Shown one piece after another: positions 52,740-61,800 of a stretch of 64,000 nucleotides of DNA (the stretch's first letter is position 1; each line of letters starts with the position of its first letter). Below the pieces are notes generated by a model that did not search any database, was not told the origin of the DNA, and worked only from the letters and a program-made list of their open reading frames with translations. A program made the translations under genes and the position numbers. Source of the stretch: Corynebacterium freiburgense (GTDB lineage: Bacteria; Actinomycetota; Actinomycetes; Mycobacteriales; Mycobacteriaceae). Location of the stretch: positions 372,001 to 436,000 of the forward strand of contig NZ_CP047355.1 of the NCBI RefSeq assembly GCF_030408815.1, written 5' to 3'.

Positions 52740-54433
52740 GTAAGACCAAGTATCGGTTCCCAGGTGATAATACTCCGCTTGAAGTCGTTGATGTTGCCAT
52801 TGTTATGGAGTCAACGTACCCCTACTTAACGGGCGGTGTTTCCGCAGTTGTTCACGATATTGTGACCCATAACCCCGATCTAACCTTTGGAATTATCCAT
52901 ATTGCGTGGGATTCCAATGCACCTTCAAAGGATCTGTATGGGGTTCCTTCAAATGTGGCTTGGGTTGATGTTCTGTATCTTTCATTGGAGGAAAACCGCG
53001 AGGGATTCCAAAAGGCTGTCAATGATATTTCCGGTGCGCGTCATGCTAGTGAATTGGTCCGTGCCTTGCAGGATGGAACGCGCGGGGACCCTGCGTCGCT
53101 CCGAAAGCTTTATATTGACGCCGTGAATCCGCAAACCCGGTCGTGGCGTCTATGGTCACTACTACCACAACGTGACTTAATGGAAGCGGTACTTGATGCG
53201 GCCGGCCAAGCTGACGATATTAAGTTAGATGAACTTTTTTGGATGATCCGGGACTTTTTCTCCCTTATGTATGCGCTACTTGATCGCGTCCATCCGCCAG
53301 CTCGTGTGTATCACGCTCATACCACCGGTTATGCAAGCTTGGTTTCTGCTGCCGCTGCGCTCCAAAACAACGGTAAGTTCTTACTTACGGAACATAACCT
53401 ATATGTCCAGGACACTATTAATACATTGCTTGAGCGCAGTATGAATCTTCCGGTGACGTTGGATTCACCACGAGATTTGTGTAGTACCACGTTTGAATGG
53501 TTTTGGGTGAATTGGTGGATTCGGCTTGGCGCATTGTTATACCCAATGACGGATCATATTACCTATCTATATCCGCGTGCTATTGATGAGGCGAAGGATT
53601 TGGGAGGAGACCCGGATAAATCAGAGATTCTTCCAAATGGCATCGTTTGGGATGACTTTGAGTACACGCGTCGCCGCCGCCAGGAGGTGATTGATAATCT
53701 TCCTGAAAAGAAGGTGTGGCGCCTGGTCAGTATCGCCCGAGTGGTTCCCATTAAAGGCATTATTGAACTCATTGACACCATCGATGAGCTGCGCCGTCGC
53801 GGCGTCGACAATGTTGTGGTTGATGTTCTGGGGCCAACAAACCACCTGCCGGAATACTATGAAAAATGCTTGGCGCATATTGAACGCCTTGGATTACAAG
53901 ACAAAGTGATTCTGCGTGGCTCTATGAAAGTCCGTGATGTGCTGCATGATTATGATGCATTGATTTTGGCGAGCTTTAATGAGGGCCAGCCGATTGTGGT
54001 GTTGGAAGCTATGGTTGGTGGATTACCGGTGATTGGTACTCGTGTGGGCGGTATGGACCAAATGGTGATTGATCCACTCTTAGACCAAAACGAAAATGTT
54101 GTTGGCCCTTGTGGTGATCTTGCAGAACCGGGAGATATTACTGGTTTGGCAGATATCGTACAGCGCATTGCTTTTGATAAGGATCTTTATATGCGTTGGC
54201 ACCATAATTCTCTGGCTCGCCCGCACACCATTTTTCTTATGGAACAAGTCATGGTGCGCTATAACGCGATCTATCGTCGTTTGGGTGCTGGGACTGATTT
54301 GGCCACAACACGTACTGCGGATTTGGGCCGTGGTGAAGAAGACATTGCGGTTGGAGGTTGGGAACGCCGGCCTCGCCAAAGTGCATTAATGAACTTTGCG
54401 GTTGGAGGTGTACGCCGTTATTTTGCGCGCTAA
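52736..54433 (+). CDS. pelF: PelF-like GT4 glycosyltransferase (DUF3492)
   Basis: A 565-residue cytosolic glycosyltransferase. GTG at 52736 overlaps the pelG stop (GTGA); a TTG one codon earlier is also possible. The N-terminal DUF3492 domain (about residues 15-290) begins DVAIVMESTYPYLTGGVSAV, matching the PelF signature TYPYxxGGVSxWVH. The C-terminal GT4 domain contains SFNEGQPIVVLEAM with the EX7E retaining motif near residue 420 and GGLPVIGTRVGG. PelF uses UDP-sugars (UDP-GalNAc/GlcNAc in characterised systems) to extend the Pel chain. The pair PelF-PelG is the conserved catalytic and transport core of Pel clusters. Confidence 0.85.
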   Translation: MSKTKYRFPGDNTPLEVVDVAIVMESTYPYLTGGVSAVVHDIVTHNPDLTFGIIHIAWDSNAPSKDLYGVPSNVAWVDVLYLSLEENREGFQKAVNDISGARHASELVRALQDGTRGDPASLRKLYIDAVNPQTRSWRLWSLLPQRDLMEAVLDAAGQADDIKLDELFWMIRDFFSLMYALLDRVHPPARVYHAHTTGYASLVSAAAALQNNGKFLLTEHNLYVQDTINTLLERSMNLPVTLDSPRDLCSTTFEWFWVNWWIRLGALLYPMTDHITYLYPRAIDEAKDLGGDPDKSEILPNGIVWDDFEYTRRRRQEVIDNLPEKKVWRLVSIARVVPIKGIIELIDTIDELRRRGVDNVVVDVLGPTNHLPEYYEKCLAHIERLGLQDKVILRGSMKVRDVLHDYDALILASFNEGQPIVVLEAMVGGLPVIGTRVGGMDQMVIDPLLDQNENVVGPCGDLAEPGDITGLADIVQRIAFDKDLYMRWHHNSLARPHTIFLMEQVMVRYNAIYRRLGAGTDLATTRTADLGRGEEDIAVGGWERRPRQSALMNFAVGGVRRYFAR

Positions 54434-55454
54434 TCGAATTCGTCCCAGGCTTGGGTGGATCCGTTACGCCGGTCCGTTGACTGATCAAGAAATTGAGCAA
54501 GCAGCGGGCCGGTTTCGTGCCGTGATTTTACAGCCATGGGAATCGGATCAAGCACAGCGTTTCCGTGATGCTGATCCGAATATTACTGTTCTGGCATATA
54601 AATGTCTTTCCTCGGTTCGCACCTATGAACAGGGACCCGTGTTTTCTTCCGGTATTGCGCCGAGCCAAGCCGAGTATTTGGATTCTTCGGTGGATGTTCC
54701 TGAGTGGTCTGGTTATCCGGGGCATATTCAACAGAAGGTTTGGGATAAGCAATATCAAGATGCCTGGGTTGAAACTGTTACTTCCGAACTTCAGGCTTCA
54801 AAGTTTGATGGTGTGATGGCTGATAATGATGTTTTTGATGATTATTACGGCCATGGCCTAGATATGGAACAAGTGCGTGGTGGTTTGGATGAAATGATAA
54901 GCCGCGCCGGGGCGTCGTTACGCGAACATGGGCTTATGTTGGTGCCGAACATCGCAGAATCCCGTATGCAACCAGGGCGTTGGGCGCGTCACGCTAGGTT
55001 TGGTGGCGGCTATGAGGAATGTTGGCTTGGCTGGGGCACTGCGGATGATGGTTGGCTAAGCGTTGATGATTGCTTGGCGCAGGTTGCGGAAATGGATCAT
55101 GATGGCCTTATTATTGCCCGCGTCCCTGGAACAGGCGCTGCAAATGACCCATATCTTGAATTTGCTTTGGCGGCTGCGTGGGTATTTTTGCCGCACCGCG
55201 ATATTGCGGTTACCGCTACCGCTCATGATGGGTATGGGGAAATGCCACTCTTAGAACTCGCCGATTATGATCTCGGCGAACCTCAAGGAGATGTGAGTTC
55301 TTGGCATGCTGTTGGTGTATTTTCTCGCCGGTTTGAATACGGTATGGCAGTAGTAAACCTAGGTGGGCACGAAGCAACCTTTGGCTATCAGGGAACCTTA
55401 GTAACGCTCCCAGCGCACAGCGGGCGGATTTTCCATCAGCACCAAGGTTTGTAG
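54423..55454 (+). CDS. Putative polysaccharide hydrolase, GHL15/GH114-like
   Basis: A protein of about 343 residues whose start overlaps pelF. TTG at 54423 is preferred since GGAGG lies 14 bases upstream; in-frame GTG 54408 and TTG 54396 are alternatives. It reads as a (beta/alpha)8 glycoside hydrolase-like domain: RFRAVILQPWESDQ, then NITVLAYKCLSS, then SKFDGVMADNDVFDDYYG with acidic residues at a strand end where GH114/GHL15 catalytic acids lie, then GGYEECWLGWG. There is no signal peptide, so it would act in the cytosol or leave by another route. In Pel operons PelA carries a GH114-related hydrolase domain, so this may trim the polymer. Catalytic residues were not verified. Confidence 0.7.
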   Translation: MRANRIRPRLGWIRYAGPLTDQEIEQAAGRFRAVILQPWESDQAQRFRDADPNITVLAYKCLSSVRTYEQGPVFSSGIAPSQAEYLDSSVDVPEWSGYPGHIQQKVWDKQYQDAWVETVTSELQASKFDGVMADNDVFDDYYGHGLDMEQVRGGLDEMISRAGASLREHGLMLVPNIAESRMQPGRWARHARFGGGYEECWLGWGTADDGWLSVDDCLAQVAEMDHDGLIIARVPGTGAANDPYLEFALAAAWVFLPHRDIAVTATAHDGYGEMPLLELADYDLGEPQGDVSSWHAVGVFSRRFEYGMAVVNLGGHEATFGYQGTLVTLPAHSGRIFHQHQGL

Positions 55455-55846
55455 TGCTGTTTGTAGTGCTTTTCGACGCCCCGCCACACTTTATGGGGGC
55501 GAAAATAACGGACAAGAGCAAGAAAATTTCCCAATGATTTTAATATTGCGCGCTATGTGATTCTTCTCCGAAAACCCCACGCTAGACAATGGATCTCAGA
55601 TAGTTTTTGTGCGGAGGGCAAAGGATTACATTGGGTTTTAAAATCATTCGTGGTTTTGATTTCATTGAGGAGGCTCCGTTGAATAAACCACACTTTAGAA
55701 TTCTTTCAGGATTGGAGTGTAACGTTCAACGGGCATATGTGCTCACTGTGTAACACGCTTAAGCACAGGGGGTTATTTACTAGGTAGGAGAGTGTTCGCC
55801 GGATTCTGGCGAGCCTGAGTAACGAAAGGGCAGAGGTAGGACACGA
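55455..55846. other. Intergenic region between the hydrolase and acyltransferase genes
   Basis: CGCCCC (55478) and GGGGCG (55497) form a stem with flanking TTTTCG/CGAAAA, but on the plus strand no T-run follows, so it is only a weak bidirectional terminator candidate. A short frame (TTG at 55679 after GAGGAGG, 24 codons) is not called. The acyltransferase GTG at 55847 follows AGGTAGGACAC. Confidence 0.4.
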
Positions 55847-58330
55847 GTGGCCAAGAAACGGTCTCCCAGGCGAATTCCACGAGTTCAACCCAAGCCGCGG
55901 GTTCGGAGGAATAAAACCCTAGAAGCTCGGGCTCGACGATTATCCCCGAATCGGTTCGATTCAACAACCCCAATGTTCGGTGAACCGGACTATGTTGAGG
56001 AACTTGTCGAGGAAACGGATATCCCAGAAATTGCGCTAGCTGAAGTGCCAGTCGCCGAAGAAGCTCCAACGCATCCTTTTGAGGAGGTGAAAATAACCCC
56101 TCCTAGTGAGCCATCACAACATGACTTTAGAACCTCTAGGGCATCCGCCCTTGCTGGTGCATCCAACGCCGCACCAGCCGTACCACCAGTGACCCAGCCT
56201 CCTATTGTTCCACCGCCACCCGGAAGTGCCTTTGCTCCCACAGAGTCATTTCATGCGTCGCCGCACCCGGTGGACACCTCGCCGGCTACCACGGTCGATT
56301 CGCCGCAACCTCCTGTTGATACCCCGCCGCATCCCGGTAGTGCTTTTGCACCTACCCAGGCGTTTGGTGCAGCAACAGCGGTGGCCGTCGCGCCTCCTTT
56401 ATTAGCGCCCGAAGAAACTCTTACCCCGCCACCGGCACCACCTGCACCCCCAACTCCGCAAAAGAGCGCACGTCCTCGAATCCGGATTCGACGTGTTACC
56501 GGCATTGATGGACTACGTGGTCTCGCAGTGCTTGTTGTGGTGATCTACCACTTCTTTGGCGATATTATGCCAGGCGGATTCCTTGGCGTTGATATGTTCT
56601 TTGTGCTTTCTGGGTTCTTAATTACCTCGTTATTGGTGCGAGAACGAGCGGTGACCGGAAAAATTGACTTAAAAGATTTTTGGCGACGCCGCGTTAGACG
56701 CATCCTGCCCGCAGCTATTGCGGTTTTGGTCATAGTGACCGCGCTGGCAGGCCTTGTTGGTGGTGATCCAGCTGTCGGTTTGGTAGCACAGTTCTTTGGC
56801 ACCCTACTTTTTGTAAATAACTGGGTGCAGATTGCGGAATCTGCCAGCTATTTTGCCGATTCAGGCGTGCAAATCTTTGCCCACTACTGGTCCCTTGCAG
56901 TCGAAGAACAATTCTATGTGATTTGGCCATTACTCTTTGTGTTCCTCACAGCTTCCGGAGGTGTGCGCAGGCATATCCGTTGGGTAATTGGCGGAATGAT
57001 TTTGGCATCTTTCGCCTGGATGCTCTTCCTTTATGATCCTGGCCAAGATCCAACGCGTGTGTACTACGGCACGGACACTCATTCCTTTGGTTTGCTTTTG
57101 GGCGTACTCCTAGCGTTGACTGCTACAACTACGGTTGGATCCCCGGATGCCGATAGCTGGCCAGCGGATCGTGTACCACTACGGCGTGGAGCAGGCGTGA
57201 TCGGAGCGATCGCTCTTATCGGTCTGCTGCTCATGGTGTTTTTTGTTCATGACACGCACCCATTTACATATAACGGCGGTTTACTCCTGGCGTCCTTCCT
57301 TACCGCGGTGGTATTGACCACTGTGGTTCGGGAAGCCGGACCGGTACATACAATTATGAACTGGCGCTTTATGCGCTGGCTTGGTGAACGTTCTTTTAGC
57401 CTTTATCTATGGCACTGGCCGATTATTATCCTGCTTGAACAGCTTGTGCATAACCTTGGTCTTACTGTGCCATCATGGGCAGTAGGCCTAGCATCATTTA
57501 TTATTAGCTTGCTGGTATGTCACTGGTCTTACCTGTGGATAGAAACCCCCATACGACGCCGTGGCTATAAAGCAATTCTGTGGGATGGCTTGATTGCACA
57601 ACCGCTGTTTCTCCGTGGTGTCACAACGCTCGTATCTGCAGCAGTGTTGCTTGTCGCAGGAATGGCGATTGCAAGTTCACCGCGAGAAACCGAATTGGAA
57701 CGTGATCTTGTTGCATTGGCGGAACAACAGGAAGCTGCTTCCAAAGCCGCCGCAGCTCTGGTACCGGCGGCAGATACGGCGGACGTTACTAAGCCAATTC
57801 CTGGACCACAGCTGATCCCTACAGGTGACCGCATTACCGCAGTCGGTGACTCTGTAATGCTGGCAAGTCTGCCCGCACTCAATGAACAATTTCCAGAGAT
57901 TCATGTTGATGCGGCAGTATCCCGAACTATTCGGGCAGCACCTGAGATCCTTACAGAGCTTGAAAAAGCAGGTGCGCTTGACCCATTTGTGGTCCTAGGC
58001 TTTGGTACCAATGCCCACTTAAGCCAAGAACACCTTGCCCAAGTCATGGAGATTGTCGGCCCGGAGCGAGTTGTTATTTTAACAATGCCCTACGGTGACC
58101 GCTCATGGATTCCGCACTCCCATGAAGAAGTGAAGATTGCGGAAGAAAAATATGACAACCTCTATGTTGCTGACTGGTGCCAGCGCGCCAGGGCTGACCA
58201 TGCTCTGCTGCGTAGCGACCTAATTCACCCAACAGAAGAAGGCGCAAACGCCTATGTGGAATCTATTAAGTATGGTCTAGACCAGTGGGCTAACCACCGG
58301 AAAATTCCAATTGGGGAGTGTGGCGTTTAG
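55847..58330 (+). CDS. OafA/YrhL-type O-acyltransferase with C-terminal SGNH domain
   Basis: An 827-residue membrane protein, GTG start. Residues 1-215 form a long cytosolic tail rich in proline, with two near-repeats of PGSAFAPTxxF. The acyltransferase-3 domain (about 218-570) starts IDGLRGLAVLVVVIYHFFG, has the family Arg in GLRGL and His in IYHFF, and YWSLAVEEQFYVIWPLLF farther on; ten or so helices follow. After a linker, the SGNH domain (about 660-815) has Gly-Asp-Ser in AVGDSVML, Gly-x-Asn in GTNAHL, and Asp-x-x-His in DLIHPT. Such fusions acetylate or acylate extracellular polysaccharides. The adjacent Pel-like module offers a possible substrate; this is inference. Confidence 0.9.
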   Translation: MAKKRSPRRIPRVQPKPRVRRNKTLEARARRLSPNRFDSTTPMFGEPDYVEELVEETDIPEIALAEVPVAEEAPTHPFEEVKITPPSEPSQHDFRTSRASALAGASNAAPAVPPVTQPPIVPPPPGSAFAPTESFHASPHPVDTSPATTVDSPQPPVDTPPHPGSAFAPTQAFGAATAVAVAPPLLAPEETLTPPPAPPAPPTPQKSARPRIRIRRVTGIDGLRGLAVLVVVIYHFFGDIMPGGFLGVDMFFVLSGFLITSLLVRERAVTGKIDLKDFWRRRVRRILPAAIAVLVIVTALAGLVGGDPAVGLVAQFFGTLLFVNNWVQIAESASYFADSGVQIFAHYWSLAVEEQFYVIWPLLFVFLTASGGVRRHIRWVIGGMILASFAWMLFLYDPGQDPTRVYYGTDTHSFGLLLGVLLALTATTTVGSPDADSWPADRVPLRRGAGVIGAIALIGLLLMVFFVHDTHPFTYNGGLLLASFLTAVVLTTVVREAGPVHTIMNWRFMRWLGERSFSLYLWHWPIIILLEQLVHNLGLTVPSWAVGLASFIISLLVCHWSYLWIETPIRRRGYKAILWDGLIAQPLFLRGVTTLVSAAVLLVAGMAIASSPRETELERDLVALAEQQEAASKAAAALVPAADTADVTKPIPGPQLIPTGDRITAVGDSVMLASLPALNEQFPEIHVDAAVSRTIRAAPEILTELEKAGALDPFVVLGFGTNAHLSQEHLAQVMEIVGPERVVILTMPYGDRSWIPHSHEEVKIAEEKYDNLYVADWCQRARADHALLRSDLIHPTEEGANAYVESIKYGLDQWANHRKIPIGECGV

Positions 58331-58349
58331 TAGCTCACCCATCTCGCTA

Positions 58350-58394
58350 ACACCGCGCAAGCATTCGAATGCTGGTTGATTGCGCGGTGTTTTT
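58350..58394 (+). terminator. Intrinsic terminator after the acyltransferase gene
   Basis: ACACCGCGCAA (58350-58360) pairs perfectly with TTGCGCGGTGT (58380-58390), followed by TTTT. The loop contains the palindrome GCATTCGAATGC. Confidence 0.9.
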
Positions 58395-58891
58395 GCGTGC
58401 CGAATGGCATGCCAAGTTGTTAGCTCCCAGAATGCTGAGAAACTCACTTTTCCTCTCAGGTTTTGCCGTTATCTTTCGCTTGTCTTTGATAAAGCGTTAC
58501 ATTTTACTGCAAATGTGCCTTTGAGCTGCATATTTAAAGTCCCCTAAAAGGGAAGCGGGCAAACCTTAAAGATCGCCCGTTATATTTCTGTAATTCGAAT
58601 GTGATAATAAAGGCACTCCCCAATGGGTTTGTGGTCTTTGGCACTTTTAAGGTGAATTTACGCCTTCTGACCTGCATGTTTTCAAAAGAATTGTGGTTAT
58701 TTACATAGGAAGCAACTTAGAAGCGGGGGTGATACTACTGTAATTTTCTTGTATTACACTTAGACTCGTTCTGTAACTTGTTGTTGAGTACCTGATGAAG
58801 TACTACCCAGCAAAGAAGAAACTGCATGTAAGACGTGGTTTCAGAAAAGCTGGGAAAACCTGAAGGTACGCTTTCGGGAGAAGGAAGCAAA
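58395..58891. other. Region upstream of the adhesin gene
   Basis: No gene seen in about 500 bp. It is AT-rich toward the adhesin and should contain its promoter. GGGAGAAGGAAG at 58877-58887 is the ribosome-binding site that favours the TTG at 58892. Confidence 0.45.
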
Positions 58892-61800
58892 TTGAGAAAA
58901 CACCCGCGTGCCGGATTGTCATCCGGTTGGGTATGGCTGCTGCGATATGTCATTGCTTTTGCCGCAGCCATCTTGCTTTTGGTCGGACTCACCCCGGCGC
59001 CAGCAGCAGCCCAAGATGAGGGCGTCGAAAATGCGGCCGACACGACACAAGATGTAGGTGCCGAGTCAGGCGCCGATTCGGAATCCGCTGGCGATACGGA
59101 AAGCGCAGGATCACCTGGCGAAGCTGGAGGTGAAAACCAGAGCCCACCAAGTGAAGGCTCCGAGTCAATGCCCATTACCGGACAAGACCAGAACGTGCCA
59201 TTGGTGCCAGCTGCCGCAGGCATGCCAATCCAAATTGATAAAATTCACGTTCATTCAAAGCAATATCCCGATGCGATGATTATTCGTTGGGAAAGGGTTT
59301 TGGTCAATATTGATTGGTCGGTTCCGGATGGCAATATTCGACCCGGCAAAGAGGGCAAAACTTTTACCATTGGGCTTCCGCCCGAACTTCGTTTTTTTGA
59401 AGATGAAGACTTTATCCTGGAAGATGATGCAAAGAACAAGGGCGGAGACTGTCACGTTTCGTTTAATGAGCGGAAACTCACTTGTACGCTCGACGACGGT
59501 TTTGAGGAAAAATTTGAGGTGAGCGGCACTATTAAGATTGAGGCCCAAGCCCAAACGGCAACTGAATCAAAGATCTTAAAGTTTAACTTTGAGGGGGTTG
59601 GTGAAATCGATGCTACCGTTCCCGATAAGGGTACTCACGGTATTTACCCTGAGGTACGCCATGCACCAGACAGGGTTGAAAAGTGGGGTTGGTACGTTCA
59701 TACTGCTGAACCGACGCGTGCCCAATGGTTGATTCACATTGGTGGTTCGATTGTTAAGGATGCTGGGGATTCGCCGATTGTTATCCGCGATTCGCTAAAG
59801 GGCCACCCACACTCTTATGTTGAAAATTCCTTCCGGGCAAAAATCTTTGAAGTAGAAGAAAGTGACAATGGTCGCGGTGGTAAAGCTCGGGTGCGAACCA
59901 CGCGCGATGAAGATGCTCCTTTGCTCGAACTTGAAAAAGAAATTAAAGATAAATCGGTCACTATTACATTGAAAGCCCCACAAGGTGGTTGGGACGGAAG
60001 CAAGCACTACATTGTTTTCTATGACACCGACGCTGACAAGCTCGCACCATTGGATGCGCGTACTGAAAACCATGCATATGTAGATGTCAAGGGCACAATA
60101 TCCGAAGACGATACCTATGTGAGCCGTAATTCTCATGGCTCCGGAACAGTACGTGGTGTTGATCGTGCTTCGGTTCAGGTGGAAAAGAAACTCACCGATA
60201 ATTCCGCACCGGTTCCGGCAGACACAAAGTTCACTGTGAAAGCCGAGTATGAGCTGAAGGGCCAAAAGGTTTCCGAGGACTTGGTTCTTGAAGCAAATGG
60301 TGCTCCAGTTGCTGGCCAAAACCACCTTCCTCGCGGAACCAAGGTCAAGCTCAGCGAAGTGAACCTTCCAGACGTGCCAGGTGTGAAGTTCGGTGACCCA
60401 GTGTTTGCTCCAAAAACTCCTGGTGATCCAAATGTGGAAATCCTAGCTGGAGGCAAGGAGGCCATTGCCACCACAATTGAAAACTCCAATATTGAATTGG
60501 TCCTTACTAACTCCGCATCTGTATCCGATGGTGAATTCGGTGTAGCAAAAACCTCGAACCATGCTGATGCGAACCGTAAGTTCCGGTTCAACTACACCTG
60601 TACAGTTGGCGACGCCCAGAAAACCGGTGTTATCGAAAACGTTGCAGGTGATGGCAAGGTAGTCATGGCTGGGGAACGTTTCCCGGTGGGCACCAAGTGC
60701 GTGATTACTGAAGACCGCGATGCAGCAAACGATGTCCGCCAAAATCTGGTTATTGAGCCAAACGATGAGAAAAATGGCGAGCAGGAAATCACTGTAGGTG
60801 AAACCAACAAGAATATTGCGAAATTCCGCAATATGTACTCACATAAAACGTCGACGTTCTCACTGCGAAAAGTTATTCATGACCCAATCGTTCAAGAGTT
60901 GGCTAAGGATAAAATCTTTACCTTTAATTACACCTGCGGCAATGTTAGGGGTGTTCTCCATGTAAGGAGTGATGGAGTAGCTGTTGAACCAGGCAAGGCT
61001 TTCCCGATTGGCACAGAATGCACGATTACTGAGGATCGGGCTTCTGCACAAATCAAGGATTATGATCTCACTACCGCAAACCTTGAACAGCGTTTCCGTA
61101 TACCGGAACAGGAGCAAGACGCCTTCGAAGTAGCGTTTGAAAATACCTATGCTCAAAAGACCGGCAAATTCAAAGTGACTAAGACAGTCAAGCACGATGG
61201 CGTGCCGGCTGCAGAACAAAAGACCTTTGATTTCCGTTATGAGTGTAAGCACCCAACCCTGCCTGTTATTTCGGGTGAAATCACGGGGGTAAAGGCTGGT
61301 CAATCAAAGGAAGCTGCGGAGTCAATTCCAGTTGGATATAGCTGTCGAGTTGTCGAGGAATTCGGCGATATTGAAGTTCCGCATACTTCGATGGCCAAGG
61401 ATTTGGGTTCCGCTGCTGTTATTCAGCAGAATTCGGTAGCTGAAGTGATCGTTTCTAACCTGTACACCAAGAAACTGGCTGACTTTACGCTGACCAAGAA
61501 CGTCACCGATCCCGATGGCGTCGCTGCAGGTAAGGAATTCTGGTTTGACTACGTGTGTACGCCACCTGCAGGCCGTGAAGGTGAGCAGCCGATTACTGGT
61601 ACCATTGGTCCGGTTTCTGCTGGTCAAAAGGTGACTTCCGAAAAGATTCCTGCTGGTTACCGCTGCAAGATCACTGAGCGGGACGCTAGTGTACCGGACG
61701 CTGATCTTTCCACTTCGGGCTTGAACTGTGGTGTTGAACTTAAGCCAGAACAAGAAAATAGTGTCCATGTGGAGAATAAGTACGCTGGTTGGAAGGGCAC

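Noticed and set aside
55679..55753. 24-codon frame after GAGGAGG upstream of the acyltransferase
   Set aside because: Good ribosome-binding site but TTG start, no recognisable features and no terminator; not enough support.
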